DNA of 64,000 nucleotides. Source: Flagellimonas sp947499585. GTDB lineage: Bacteria; Bacteroidota; Bacteroidia; Flavobacteriales; Flavobacteriaceae. The notes under the pieces are model-generated. The model did no database searches. It was not told where the DNA came from and saw only the letters and a list, made by a program, of their open reading frames with translations. The translations under genes were made by a program, and so were the position numbers. Positions 7,647 through 16,950 of this stretch are shown one piece after another (position 1 is the stretch's first letter; each line of letters begins with the position of its first letter). The DNA lies in contig NZ_CP138995.1 of NCBI RefSeq assembly GCF_044596045.1, forward strand, positions 2,232,001-2,296,000, in the 5' to 3' direction.

Positions 7647-9056
7647 TCAATCCTCCCACTCGGTATGAAAAGTACCTTCTTTATCCAATCGCTCATAGGT
7701 ATGGGAACCAAAATAATCGCGTTGCGCCTGTATTAAGTTTAAAGGCAGTCTGCTGCTTGTATAGGCATCAAAATAAGTGAGAGCATTGGAAAGCCCTGGC
7801 AATGGAATGCCGTTTGTGGCGCCGTAAGCCACCAATTCCCGAGCGGCACCCACAGTTTCTTGTACTTTACCTACAAAAGAAGGGGAGAGCAGTAAGTTTC
7901 GCAATCCAGTATCTGCTTTAAACGCTTCGGTTATGTCGGCCAATAGTGCTGCACGAATAATACAACCCGCTCGCCATATCTTAGCAATTTCGCCCAATTC
8001 CAATTCGTATCCATATTCTTTGGAAGCATCAGCCAATTGGTGCATGCCTTGAGCATAGGTGATGATAAACGCAAAGTACAGTGCACTCTCGGCTTTGTCG
8101 ACCAAAGTTTTCTTGACTACTGACTCCGGTATGGGACGGCCATACAGCTCATCCGCTTTTATACGTTCTTCTTTTAGGGCAGAGATTTCACGCATGCTTA
8201 CGGCAACATCTATGGTCGGAACTGGAATTCCCAAATCCATGGCATTTTGTGAAGTCCATTTTCCCGTTCCCTTTTGTTTGGCCTTATCCAATATTTTATC
8301 TACCAAATGCCCATCACCCAAATCGTCTTTTTGCTCAAAGATTTCCGAGGTAATTTCAACTAAAAATGATTGTAATCGTCCTGCATTCCATGATGCGTAA
8401 GTCTGATGAAGTTCTTCATTGGTTAAATGCCCGGCTTTTTTCAAAAGATCATAAATTTCCGAGGTCAATTGCATCAATCCATATTCAATACCATTGTGAA
8501 CCATTTTCACATAATTTCCAGCTGATTTTGGACCTAAATATGCAACACAGGGCTCCCCTTCATATTTTGCGGAAACAGCTTCAAAAATGGGTTTTACATG
8601 TTGATAAGCATCCCTGGAACCTCCTGGCATAATACTAGGCCCTTTACGGGCACCTTTGGCACCTCCGGAAACTCCAGCGCCGAAGAAATTAATGCCTTTT
8701 TCGTGCAAGTAAGCTTCTCTTCGGTCAGTATCAGTAAAAAAGGAATTTCCGCCGTCAATGATAATATCTCCTTTGTCCAAATGTGGGAGTAAATTTTCAA
8801 TAACAATATCAACAACTTTTCCAGCTGGCACTAGCAACATAATTTTTCTTGGTGTACTCAATCCATTCACAAAAGTGACAACATCCGAAGTGGCGTTTAC
8901 CTTGGCAGTATCGCCTCCTTCTTCAATCAGTGCGCTTACCTTTTCCTCATCTAAATCATTCCCAAAAGCGGTAAAACCATTATCCGCAACGTTTAAAATA
9001 AAATTACGCCCCATTACCCCAAGTCCTACCAGACCAAAATCATATGTATTTGCCAT
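7647..9056 (-). CDS. gnd: 6-phosphogluconate dehydrogenase (decarboxylating)
   Basis: The 469-residue protein oxidises 6-phosphogluconate to ribulose 5-phosphate and CO2 with NADP+. The Rossmann motif GLGVMGRNFILNVADNGF lies at residues 11-28. The signature DGGNSFFTDT (about 100) and FGAGVSGGAKGARKGPSIMP (about 126-145) carry the catalytic region, and the length matches the long (470-residue) Gnd class. It is divergent from zwf-pgl, which supply its substrate. A good promoter (TTG, 20 nt, TATTTTAG at 9151-9121) lies upstream. The GNAT gene follows by 1 nt. Confidence 0.97.
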   Translation of the reverse strand: MANTYDFGLVGLGVMGRNFILNVADNGFTAFGNDLDEEKVSALIEEGGDTAKVNATSDVVTFVNGLSTPRKIMLLVPAGKVVDIVIENLLPHLDKGDIIIDGGNSFFTDTDRREAYLHEKGINFFGAGVSGGAKGARKGPSIMPGGSRDAYQHVKPIFEAVSAKYEGEPCVAYLGPKSAGNYVKMVHNGIEYGLMQLTSEIYDLLKKAGHLTNEELHQTYASWNAGRLQSFLVEITSEIFEQKDDLGDGHLVDKILDKAKQKGTGKWTSQNAMDLGIPVPTIDVAVSMREISALKEERIKADELYGRPIPESVVKKTLVDKAESALYFAFIITYAQGMHQLADASKEYGYELELGEIAKIWRAGCIIRAALLADITEAFKADTGLRNLLLSPSFVGKVQETVGAARELVAYGATNGIPLPGLSNALTYFDAYTSSRLPLNLIQAQRDYFGSHTYERLDKEGTFHTEWED

Positions 9057-9120
9057 GTTCTTTGTTTTTGCTTTCCTGTGTTAAGACAACACTAAGTAAG
9101 CTATTTGTTGAATTCCGAAC

Positions 9121-9151
9121 CTAAAATAAACGTTATATTCGTTATGCTCAA
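9121..9151 (-). promoter_or_regulatory. Probable gnd promoter
   Basis: On the minus strand a TTG (9151-9149) is followed after 20 nt by TATTTTAG (9128-9121), 7 of 8 matches to TAnnTTTG. The predicted 5' leader is about 60 nt. Confidence 0.5.
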
Positions 9152-9240
9152 AATTAAATGGACAGGTTAATTTGTTTTTTAAGAAAAAGCGGTTTAAATG
9201 TTGGTTTTTGAGTCATCCAAACAAGTACACTTAGATATTT

Positions 9241-10773
9241 ATGAAAAAGACCAATAACCAAATGCTCGTTATTTTTGGTGCTTCGGGAGATTTAACTGCA
9301 AGAAAACTCATCCCTGCATTATTCAATTTGTATGTTGCCAAGCAATTACCCAAGAATTTTGTGGTTTTGGGAGCAAGTAGAAGCAACCTAACGGATGAGG
9401 AATTTCGTGACAAAGTGGTTTACAAAAGCCCGTACCTAAAAGCAAAGATTGAAGACCTTAAAGAAAATTACATAAAAGGATTTGCCAATAGCCTTTTTTA
9501 TGAAGATTTAGGCAGTGATTATACCACGGAATACACAAATTTTGCTGAACGAATAGCTACATTGAATGAAGCACATGGTACGAAAAACAATTATATGTTT
9601 TATCTATCTACACCACCAAGCCTATACGAGCCAATTGCCAAGAATTTGGCAGATGTAGGTCTAAGTAGTCAAGAAAAAGGATGGAAAAGGCTGATTGTGG
9701 AAAAACCTTTTGGATACAGTTTGGAAACTGCGAAAAAACTGAATACTGGCCTTCAACAATATTTTAAAGAACCGCAGATTTACAGAATTGACCATTATTT
9801 GGGAAAGGAAACAGTACAAAACCTTCTGGTAACACGATTTTCCAATAGTATTTTTGAGCCACTTTGGAATAGAAACTATATCCACCACGTAGAGATTACC
9901 AATGCAGAGAGTGTAGGGGTTGAAAAAAGAGGAGGCTATTATGATAAATCTGGTGCGCTACGCGATATGTTCCAAAACCATTTGATGCAAATAGTTTCTT
10001 TAGTGGTAATGGAGCCACCTATTGGTGACCAACCAGAGGAAATTAGGAACGAAAAGGTAAAGGCATTGAAGTCCCTTAGAATCATGAAGGATGAAAAGAC
10101 CTTTTTTGATAATACCATTCGCGCGCAATACGTAGCTTCAGAGATTAATGGAGAAAAGGTGAAGGGCTATCGAGAAGAGGATGGGGTTGACCCAAATTCT
10201 ACTACGGAAACCTATGCTGCTATCAAATTTTTTGTGGATAATTGGAGATGGGAAGGCGTCCCTTTTTATGTGCGAACCGCAAAACGTATGCCTACCAAGG
10301 TAACTGAGGTGATTATTCATTTTAAATCACCACATCATCAAATTTTCAAGGATTCAGGGGTTAACAATAAAGATAACAAACTCATTATTCGTATTCAACC
10401 CGATGAAGGAGTGTTGATTAAATTTGGAGTGAAAGTACCTGGGCAAGGCTTTAAAGTAGAGAGAGCCAACTTGGATTTCTACTATTCCAGTTTGGCGCAA
10501 ACCTATGTGATGGAAGCCTATGAACGACTTTTATTGGATGCCATGCAAGGTGACGCCACATTGTATGCCAGAGCAGACGAGGTAGAAGCTGCTTGGGAGT
10601 TTGTAGATCCTATTTTAAACTACTGGAAAAATGGAAAAGATGTTAGAATGTATGGTTATGCCGCTGGAGTTTGGGGCCCTGAAAATGCTGATGAATTGAT
10701 AGACGATTTAGGTTTTTGGCGAAACCCTGGTTCAAATTTAGCGGATGACCCAGGGTATTGTGTGATTTGTTAG
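9241..10773 (+). CDS. zwf: Glucose-6-phosphate 1-dehydrogenase
   Basis: The 510-residue enzyme converts glucose 6-phosphate to 6-phosphogluconolactone with NAD(P)+. The nucleotide-binding GASGDLTARKLIPALFNLY lies at residues 14-32. The active-site signature RIDHYLGKETVQNLL (about 182-196) holds the catalytic His and the substrate Lys. Full length agrees with the family. It is the first gene of zwf-pgl and is divergent from gnd. Its stop codon lies in a threefold TAGTCAG tandem repeat, followed by a dispersed intergenic repeat before pgl. Confidence 0.97.
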   Translation: MKKTNNQMLVIFGASGDLTARKLIPALFNLYVAKQLPKNFVVLGASRSNLTDEEFRDKVVYKSPYLKAKIEDLKENYIKGFANSLFYEDLGSDYTTEYTNFAERIATLNEAHGTKNNYMFYLSTPPSLYEPIAKNLADVGLSSQEKGWKRLIVEKPFGYSLETAKKLNTGLQQYFKEPQIYRIDHYLGKETVQNLLVTRFSNSIFEPLWNRNYIHHVEITNAESVGVEKRGGYYDKSGALRDMFQNHLMQIVSLVVMEPPIGDQPEEIRNEKVKALKSLRIMKDEKTFFDNTIRAQYVASEINGEKVKGYREEDGVDPNSTTETYAAIKFFVDNWRWEGVPFYVRTAKRMPTKVTEVIIHFKSPHHQIFKDSGVNNKDNKLIIRIQPDEGVLIKFGVKVPGQGFKVERANLDFYYSSLAQTYVMEAYERLLLDAMQGDATLYARADEVEAAWEFVDPILNYWKNGKDVRMYGYAAGVWGPENADELIDDLGFWRNPGSNLADDPGYCVIC

Positions 10774-10791
10774 TCAGTAGTCAGTAGTCAG
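10771..10791 (+). repeat. Three tandem copies of TAGTCAG at the zwf stop
   Basis: TAGTCAG is repeated three times. The first TAG is the zwf stop codon and TTAG follows the array. Copy-number change would leave the protein intact. Confidence 0.8.
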
Positions 10792-10796
10792 TTAGT

Positions 10797-10838
10797 TCGA
10801 GCTGTCATCCTGAGCCTGTCGAAGGAGCGTGAAGAACT
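10797..10838. repeat. Dispersed intergenic repeat R1 (type A)
   Basis: The core CTGAGCCTGTCGAAGG preceded by GAGCTGTCATC recurs (with changes, either orientation) near 13874, 25440 and 54272. It sits between zwf and pgl. The sequence resembles the REP-like elements that are frequent between genes of flavobacteria. Confidence 0.65.
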
Positions 10839-10861
10839 ACAGAAGCTTAAGAAATTAATTT

Positions 10862-11575
10862 ATGGAATTAAAAATATACAACGATAAGAACGAGGTAGCT
10901 CAACAGTTTTCAGCATATTTTGCTGAATTGGTAGATGGAAAGTCAGTTTTTCATGTTGCACTTTCTGGCGGAAGCACACCAAAAGTTGTTTTTGATGTTC
11001 TGGCTGATGAATTTTCATCTAAAATTGATTGGAGTAAGATTCATTTTTATTGGGGAGATGAGCGGTGCGTGCCACCAACAGATGATGAAAGCAATTATAA
11101 AATGACGTTGGAACATCTTTTTTCGAAGATTGAAATTCCTGAAACAAACATCCATAGAATTTTAGGGGAAAATAATCCTCAAGAAGAAGCAAAACGATAT
11201 GGAGCGTTATTGGAAGACCGGTTGCCTTCTCAAAATGAAACGCCTCAATTTGATTTGGTCATTTTAGGAATGGGGGATGATGGACATACGGCTTCAATTT
11301 TTCCCCATGAAATTGAGTTGTGGAACTCCGACAAAAACTGTGAAGTGGCCATTCATCCAGATTCAGGGCAGCGAAGGGTTAGTATTACAGGTAAAATCAT
11401 CAATAGTGCTCGAGAAGTAGCCTTTTTGGTTACTGGAACTGGAAAAGCAGAAAAAGTTGAAGTTATTATTGAAAAAATAGATGGGTATGAAGTTTATCCT
11501 GCTTCTTTGGTGAATCCAGATTCTGGAAACCTGATTTGGTTTATGGATAAGGATGCCGCTTCTGGACTTAATTAA
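10862..11575 (+). CDS. pgl: 6-phosphogluconolactonase
   Basis: The 237-residue enzyme hydrolyses 6-phosphogluconolactone to 6-phosphogluconate, between Zwf and Gnd. Family motifs are VALSGGSTPKVVFDVL (residues 32-47), HFYWGDERCVPPTDDESNYK (about 60-79) and DLVILGMGDDGHTASIFP (about 130-147), the last with the catalytic His. It lies 88 nt after zwf, and the gap contains repeat R1. Its last 4 nt overlap the convergent thioesterase gene. Full length and cytosolic. Confidence 0.96.
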   Translation: MELKIYNDKNEVAQQFSAYFAELVDGKSVFHVALSGGSTPKVVFDVLADEFSSKIDWSKIHFYWGDERCVPPTDDESNYKMTLEHLFSKIEIPETNIHRILGENNPQEEAKRYGALLEDRLPSQNETPQFDLVILGMGDDGHTASIFPHEIELWNSDKNCEVAIHPDSGQRRVSITGKIINSAREVAFLVTGTGKAEKVEVIIEKIDGYEVYPASLVNPDSGNLIWFMDKDAASGLN

Positions 11576-12117
11576 TCCAAATCTAGTTTAACATTTTGCC
11601 CCTTTAGAAGCTCCAAGTACTCGTTTACATTAAAGTTGGCGGATTCATATTTGCTATCTCTTGAACTAGCTGAAGCTTTACGTTCTAAACTTCGTGCAAA
11701 ACGACGTATACCTTGTTTATCCTCTAATATTAAACCTGGAATAACAATATTTTTTCCAACATTATCCTTGGCAACCATAGTAAAATAGGAAGAATTACAA
11801 TGTTTGGTTTTACCTGTGGTAATATTTTCGGACACTACCCGCACACCCACAACCATAGAAGTTTTCCCCGTGTAATTAATGGAAGCTTTTAAAGTGACCA
11901 ATTCCCCAACTTCAATTGGATTTAAAAAATCCACCCGGTTCACAGAAGCCGTTACGCAATAGGCTTGCGAATGCTTTGAGGCACAAGCAAAAGCAATTTG
12001 GTCCATTAAGTTTAAAATATGCCCTCCATGAACTTTGCCACCAAAGTTGGAATGGGAGGGAAGCATAAGTTCAGTTATTGAAAGTTTTGATTCTTTTGCG
12101 GTTTTGAACTTTTTCAT
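11572..12117 (-). CDS. Acyl-CoA thioesterase (YciA/hotdog family)
   Basis: The 181-residue protein has a hotdog domain at about residues 8-130. The conserved helix segment NFGGKVHGGHILNLMDQIAF (about 24-43) contains the catalytic acidic residue, followed by CVTASVNRVDFLNPIEVGEL. It hydrolyses acyl-CoA thioesters, with chain-length preference unknown. The C-terminal extension (about residues 140-181) is charged and of unknown role. The gene starts 1 nt before the small membrane-anchored gene upstream ends, so the pair is likely coupled. It converges on pgl with a 4-nt overlap. Confidence 0.9.
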   Translation of the reverse strand: MKKFKTAKESKLSITELMLPSHSNFGGKVHGGHILNLMDQIAFACASKHSQAYCVTASVNRVDFLNPIEVGELVTLKASINYTGKTSMVVGVRVVSENITTGKTKHCNSSYFTMVAKDNVGKNIVIPGLILEDKQGIRRFARSLERKASASSRDSKYESANFNVNEYLELLKGQNVKLDLD

Positions 12118-12118
12118 T

Positions 12119-12484
12119 TTAATTTTTAAAATGTGGAGATGCTTCAGGTTGTATTTCGGTGATAAAATATTTGGTATCGCCTAACCAGAAAAAGGTGGAA
12201 TACCTTTCCTTGTAAGTCACTTTTACATATCGTCCTTGGTATTCCTTCATTTTTTCAATGACTTCTTCTTTGCTGTCCTCAACTGAAAAGGAAAAAATAT
12301 TGGTTCCTGATACCCCTTGACTTATTTGTCCTTCCCAAGTTTTTACCAACACCCCTTTTCTACTGAATTTTATTAATTCGCCAGAGCGATATCCTTCACT
12401 AAAAGGAACATAATAAATGAAGGCAAAATAGGCAGCAATCCCGAATAGAATGACAGAAATGCTAATAAATAAAATCTTCCTCAT
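12119..12484 (-). CDS. Small membrane-anchored protein of unknown function
   Basis: The 121-residue product begins MRKILFISISVILFGIAAYF, an uncleaved anchor or signal segment. A conserved-looking domain follows: FSEGYRSGELIKFSRKGVLV, then TWEGQI and YQGRYVKVTYKERYSTFFWLG. I do not recognise a biochemical function. From memory, similar short flavobacterial proteins are sometimes labelled 6-phosphogluconate dehydrogenase in databases; nothing in this sequence supports that. It lies between rmuC (3-nt gap) and the thioesterase (1-nt gap), so the three form an operon. Confidence 0.75.
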   Translation of the reverse strand: MRKILFISISVILFGIAAYFAFIYYVPFSEGYRSGELIKFSRKGVLVKTWEGQISQGVSGTNIFSFSVEDSKEEVIEKMKEYQGRYVKVTYKERYSTFFWLGDTKYFITEIQPEASPHFKN

Positions 12485-12487
12485 GTG

Positions 12488-13831
12488 TTATAGCTCAAGT
12501 TTAGGTTCTTCATAGTCATCTTCTTCGGCGCGTTTTAAAATAGGTTCTGGAATTGACTTTTTGGCTTTGGCCCCCATTTTTTTAAGTTTTTCAATACTGG
12601 TAACAATATTTCCGCGTCCATCGACCAATTTGTTCATTGCACCACGGTATTCAGTTTTTGCCTCATCCATTTTTTTGCCTACTCGAGTTAAATCGGTTAC
12701 AAAGCCCTCAAATTTATCATAAAGTGCGCCGGCCTGGCGAGCAATTTCAATAGCATTTTTCTGCTGTTTCTCGTTGTTCCACATGGTGTCAATGGTGCGT
12801 AGCGTAGCTAATAGGGTGGATGGGGTGACGATAACAATATTTTGCTCAAATGCCTTGTTGTACAGTGAGTTGTCATGGTTTATTGCAACCGCAAATGCAG
12901 GTTCTATGGGAACAAAAAGCAAGACAAAATCTGGACTTTCCATCTCATACAAATCCTCGTACTTTTTAGAAGATAGTTGCTCTACGTGTTTTCTAAGGGA
13001 ATTAATATGATCCTTTAGATGCCTTTCTTTCAATTCATCATCGGCATTGATGTATCGCTCATAATCGGTCAATGAAACCTTGGAATCCACCACCATCTTT
13101 TTACCATCAGGGAGATGGATGATAACATCGGGTAAAACACGACTTCCATCTTCAAGGGTAAAGCTTTGTTGCACGCTGTACTCACGATCTTTTTCTAATC
13201 CTGATTTTTCCAGAACACGCTCTAAGACCAATTCTCCCCAGTTTCCTTGCATTTTGCTATCACCTTTTAATGCCTTGGTCAAGTTTTCAGCCTCTTGGGT
13301 GATTTTAAGATTCTGATTTTGAAGGTTGAGCAACTGTTCTTTTAAAGCAGAATGAATACTTATGTTTTCTTTTTGGGAGGCCTCCACTTTTTTCTCAAAC
13401 AATTGTATTTTTTCTTGAAGTGGAGTTAAAATATTTTCAATACTTTCTTTATTACTCTTTGTGAATTTCGCACTCTTTTCTTCTAAAATCTTAGAAGCAA
13501 GAATTTCAAAATCTTTAGCAAATTTTTCTTGTAGCTTTTCTACTTCTTCTTTTTGTTCCGTATTGATGCGGTGTAAGTTTTCTAAATCAGCCTGATAGCG
13601 AACAATTTGGTTTCCTTGTTGTTCTTTTTCAGATTGAAGTTGTTTTTTCTCAGCATCACCAGACAATAGCTTATCATTTAAAGTATTGATAGCGCTGTTG
13701 AATTGTTGCTCACGCTCGTTCCAAACACTTTCATTGGATTTTGTTTTTAGCTTTTGAATGTACATGCCCAGAAACAAGCCAATGGCTATGGCCAATACTC
13801 CAACAATTAGATAAATCAAGGCACTACTCAT
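12488..13831 (-). CDS. rmuC: DNA recombination protein RmuC
   Basis: The start at 13831 (MSSALIYLIVGVLAIAIGLF) is chosen. An ATG at 13897 would add 22 residues encoded by an intergenic repeat and place a charged peptide before the membrane anchor. The 447-residue protein has an N-terminal TM helix, a coiled coil at about residues 30-180, and the RmuC domain (about 190-400: GNWGELVLERVLEKSGL, then VDSKVSLTDYERYINA and LLFVPIEPAFAVA). RmuC is a nuclease-like protein that limits rearrangements at repeats. It heads the three-gene operon with the small anchored protein and the thioesterase. Confidence 0.93.
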   Translation of the reverse strand: MSSALIYLIVGVLAIAIGLFLGMYIQKLKTKSNESVWNEREQQFNSAINTLNDKLLSGDAEKKQLQSEKEQQGNQIVRYQADLENLHRINTEQKEEVEKLQEKFAKDFEILASKILEEKSAKFTKSNKESIENILTPLQEKIQLFEKKVEASQKENISIHSALKEQLLNLQNQNLKITQEAENLTKALKGDSKMQGNWGELVLERVLEKSGLEKDREYSVQQSFTLEDGSRVLPDVIIHLPDGKKMVVDSKVSLTDYERYINADDELKERHLKDHINSLRKHVEQLSSKKYEDLYEMESPDFVLLFVPIEPAFAVAINHDNSLYNKAFEQNIVIVTPSTLLATLRTIDTMWNNEKQQKNAIEIARQAGALYDKFEGFVTDLTRVGKKMDEAKTEYRGAMNKLVDGRGNIVTSIEKLKKMGAKAKKSIPEPILKRAEEDDYEEPKLEL

Positions 13832-13873
13832 AAAATTTATTTCTTCGGATAAAGATAAAGGATTCCTATGTTT

Positions 13874-13897
13874 CCTTCGACAGGCTCTGGATGACAT
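13874..13897. repeat. Dispersed intergenic repeat R2 (type A, inverted)
   Basis: CCTTCGACAGGCTCTGG is the reverse complement of the R1 core with one change. It separates the ABC transporter operon from rmuC. Confidence 0.65.
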
Positions 13898-13914
13898 TTT
13901 TGAATGCTAAAAGC

Positions 13915-14694
13915 CTATTTGTTTACCTTAAAAGAGCCTGTTTTTGCATCAAATTGAACCATTTCTGAAGGAAATAGGCGTTCAAAATGTTTTTGCTCAA
14001 TTAACTCGCATGGTTGCCCAAATGGATTCTCGGCTCCATCCAATATTAAAATCTTATCGCATAATTGAATGGCCAAATCAATTTCATGGGTGGTAAAAAG
14101 TATGGTCTTTTGCTTATTGTGTGCTAATTGTTGTAGCAATTTTAGAATTTGCACTTTGTGATATAAATCTAGATGGGTAGTGGGCTCGTCCAATAAAATT
14201 AGAGGTGTGTCCTGAGCCATAGCACGTGCAATCAATACACGCTGTAGTTGACCATCGCTAAGCTCGTGACATTTGTTGTGCCTCAGATCATTCAATAAAA
14301 AAGCATCAAGACTATCTTTAATATACGTTTTATCGGATTGAGATAGTGTCCCAATCCAATTGGTATAAGGTTGTCTTCCAAGTGCAATCAACTCTTCAAC
14401 TGTAAGATTTTTGGATGAAGGTTGCTCCGTTAATACTACGCTGAGTTCTTGAGCCAATTTTGGCGATGAGTAATTCGCTAGATTTTCACCTTTAATTGTA
14501 ATAGATCCTGATAATTCTGGCTGAAGGTTTCCAAGGGTACGTAGCAGTGTTGATTTCCCTACTCCGTTTACACCAATAATGGCACATAATTCACCTGAAT
14601 CACAAGAAAAATTGATGTTTTTGGCAACGGTTTTGGATGTGTAGCCAATTGCTAAATTATTAATCGATATGGTATGGGTTTTTGGGTTGGACAT
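13915..14694 (-). CDS. ABC transporter ATP-binding protein (BtuD/FecE type)
   Basis: The 259-residue ATPase has Walker A GVNGVGKST (about residues 37-45), a signature written LSDGQLQRV instead of LSGGQ (about 143-151), and Walker B LILLDEPTTHLDL (about 163-175) with the switch His in TTHEIDLA. The type fits importers of cobalamin, haem or siderophores. Its start overlaps the permease stop (TAATG). It is the third gene of the SBP-permease-ATPase operon. Because that operon is divergent from a cobalamin-riboswitch operon, B12 is the likeliest substrate, but this is inference from context. Confidence 0.9.
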   Translation of the reverse strand: MSNPKTHTISINNLAIGYTSKTVAKNINFSCDSGELCAIIGVNGVGKSTLLRTLGNLQPELSGSITIKGENLANYSSPKLAQELSVVLTEQPSSKNLTVEELIALGRQPYTNWIGTLSQSDKTYIKDSLDAFLLNDLRHNKCHELSDGQLQRVLIARAMAQDTPLILLDEPTTHLDLYHKVQILKLLQQLAHNKQKTILFTTHEIDLAIQLCDKILILDGAENPFGQPCELIEQKHFERLFPSEMVQFDAKTGSFKVNK

Positions 14695-15725
14695 TAAAAT
14701 AGCATTTTACGTTTTCGTACCAACAACCAGATGACCACGGGTGCTCCAACAAGCGAAGTTATTGCATTTATCGGCAGTACATTGGCGGAATTGGGCAATT
14801 GGGCAATGGTATCACACAATAACATTAAAATAGCCCCATAAAGAAATACTGATGGAATTAAAACTCGGTGTTCCATGGTATCAAATATTTGTCTGGTCAG
14901 GTGAGGTACTGCTAAGCCTACAAAGGCAATGGGTCCAGCAAATGCAGTAATACCTCCTGCCAACAATCCAGTGGCAATGATAATGACCAATCTTGATTTT
15001 TTTAAAGAAACACCAAGGCTTTGCGCATAGTTTTCACCTAATAAAAAAGCGTTTAGCCTTTTAATCGAAAGAATGCTCAATAGCAGTCCTACACCAACAA
15101 TTCCGCTAAGAAGGATGACTTGTTGTGACGACAGATTGCCCACACTACCATAAGACCAAAAAATATAGCGCTGTAAGTTTTCTGCGGTTGAAAAGTATGC
15201 CAATACACTAACAATGGCAGCTGTAATGCTACCAAACATTAAACCAATGATCAGTAGTGCCATGGTATCTTTTATGCGATTTGCCACTAGCATTACTACA
15301 AAAAGTACAAGGAAACTTCCTATGCTTGCCGCAATTGCCAATGAAACATCACTCAAAAACACAAAAGAAGTAAGACCAGTAATGAACGATGCCCCCATTA
15401 AAAGTAGTGCAGCTCCTAGACTTGCTCCAGAACTAATGCCCAGAACAAAAGGACCTGCCAAAGGGTTGCGAAAGAGCGTCTGCATCAATAAGCCACTTAT
15501 AGAGAGACCTCCACCCACCAAAATAGCTGTAAATGCCTTGGGAATACGATAATTCCAGATGATATAATTCCATGAATCAATTTTAACTTCCCCTCCAAAT
15601 AATGAGGATAGTATGGCTTTAAAAGGAATTGTTACAGAACCTGAACTGACATTTAGTATCCATGCAAAAAACAATGCTAAAAGAATCAGCACAAAAGAAA
15701 TACGATATGATTTGGCCTGCTGCAT
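14694..15725 (-). CDS. FecCD/BtuC family ABC permease
   Basis: The 343-residue membrane protein carries the hallmarks of the BtuC/FecD family: about ten TM helices, RIPKAFTAILVGGGLSISGL (about residues 55-74), NPLAGPFVLGISSGASLGAA (about 87-106) and FVGLAVPHLTRQIF near 265. It transports cobalamin or ferric chelates with the ATPase encoded next, which overlaps by 1 nt. The lipoprotein gene ends 1 nt before its start codon. The three genes are therefore one tightly packed operon. Confidence 0.93.
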   Translation of the reverse strand: MQQAKSYRISFVLILLALFFAWILNVSSGSVTIPFKAILSSLFGGEVKIDSWNYIIWNYRIPKAFTAILVGGGLSISGLLMQTLFRNPLAGPFVLGISSGASLGAALLLMGASFITGLTSFVFLSDVSLAIAASIGSFLVLFVVMLVANRIKDTMALLIIGLMFGSITAAIVSVLAYFSTAENLQRYIFWSYGSVGNLSSQQVILLSGIVGVGLLLSILSIKRLNAFLLGENYAQSLGVSLKKSRLVIIIATGLLAGGITAFAGPIAFVGLAVPHLTRQIFDTMEHRVLIPSVFLYGAILMLLCDTIAQLPNSANVLPINAITSLVGAPVVIWLLVRKRKMLF

Positions 15726-16883
15726 TTAGTTCAAAGGCATATAAAAAAGAGGTTTATGATCAGGAAGAAGTTCTGGGTGCAGAATCGATATTAAATCTTT
15801 GAGCACCAAATCTGGACGTTGAGGGGCCAGCTCATAAAAAAGAAGTCCACCCGTAGCTCCTTTATTTATAGCATTTGAGAAAACTCTTTTATTTGAAAAT
15901 GCTTCAAATTGTTTGTAATGTGCATTGACCTCTTCCAATTCTGTATATGACGTATGCAAAGACGGGTTAAACCAAAATTCAGCCTGTTGACCTTTTTCTA
16001 AAACAGCTTCTAAACTTAATCCAACACTTCCTTTTACTTCAGTATCAGCCCAAAGGAATTTGGCGTTGGCATCTTTTAAAAATTGCCCCATCCAACTTTC
16101 CCCACCTGATACGTACCACACATCTTTGTACAGCCCACCGGTTAAAACGGTTGGTTTTTGTGTCGCTTTTTTAGCTAAAAGTTTGGTTTTGTTATACGAT
16201 TTTTCAATCCCTTTAAAAATGCTATCTGCAACTGCTTTTTTTTGAAAGAAGGGAGCAAAGAACTTAATCCATTCCGCTTTTCCTAAAGGAGTCGACTCGG
16301 TCCAATCACCATTATAAACAACAGGGATGTTGGATTGTTTTAGTGTTTTATATGCTCTATTCACCCCATTTATTCCAAAGCCTACAACAACTTCTGGGTT
16401 CAATTCCAAGGCAATTTCAGTATTGATGTTTTCATTCGTTCCTAATTCTTTGATCAATCCAGAATCAATTCGTTTTCTAGCCACGGGCGATGAAATTAGG
16501 TCCATATTGGGAAACCCTACAACAGAGCCTAATACTCCCAAGGCCTCTAAAGAAGGAATATGGGTTGTTGAGGTCACTACCATTCTTTCTACGGGGATAG
16601 CAACTATAGCATCATATGCATCGCGAGGAAGTGTTATTGAAGCCAATTTTTCTTTGGGAATCAATGCATATTTAAAAGTGGTTTCGGAACCGGGCCAAGC
16701 AGATTTTACTTCAATCACCGTAAAGCTACCGTTATCCTCTACGGTAAAACCAGTAGCATGCTCAATTTTGACTTTTGTTTGGATTTGTTCAACAGGAAGA
16801 GGCTTCCTTTTTTCTGCACAATTAGAAAGAAAAAAGATGGTTGAAGTAATAAAAAGAAGTGCTGAAAGCAGTTTTTTTGACAT
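15726..16883 (-). CDS. Periplasmic-binding lipoprotein of a BtuCDF-type importer
   Basis: The 385-residue product has a lipobox (TIFFLSNC, Cys about 22) and a helical-backbone binding fold (Peripla_BP_2): RMVVTSTTHIPSLEALGVLG at about 99-118, then NPEVVVGFGINGVNRAYKTL and GLSLEAVLEKGQQAEFWFNP. It captures the substrate in the periplasm and delivers it to the permease. At 385 residues it is longer than E. coli BtuF, with an extra N-terminal segment before the fold (about residues 25-95). It is divergent from the riboswitch-controlled receptor operon. Cobalamin is the best guess for substrate; a siderophore remains possible. Confidence 0.9.
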   Translation of the reverse strand: MSKKLLSALLFITSTIFFLSNCAEKRKPLPVEQIQTKVKIEHATGFTVEDNGSFTVIEVKSAWPGSETTFKYALIPKEKLASITLPRDAYDAIVAIPVERMVVTSTTHIPSLEALGVLGSVVGFPNMDLISSPVARKRIDSGLIKELGTNENINTEIALELNPEVVVGFGINGVNRAYKTLKQSNIPVVYNGDWTESTPLGKAEWIKFFAPFFQKKAVADSIFKGIEKSYNKTKLLAKKATQKPTVLTGGLYKDVWYVSGGESWMGQFLKDANAKFLWADTEVKGSVGLSLEAVLEKGQQAEFWFNPSLHTSYTELEEVNAHYKQFEAFSNKRVFSNAINKGATGGLLFYELAPQRPDLVLKDLISILHPELLPDHKPLFYMPLN

Positions 16884-16950
16884 AGCCCCAAATGTAAGAT
16901 TATTTAACTTTTACAAAAAAAGATTAAACAGAATGATTACATTCGTGCCG

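Noticed and set aside
7646..7711. Longer start of the GNAT gene
   Set aside because: It would overlap the conserved gnd C-terminus, and the extra residues are not GNAT-like.
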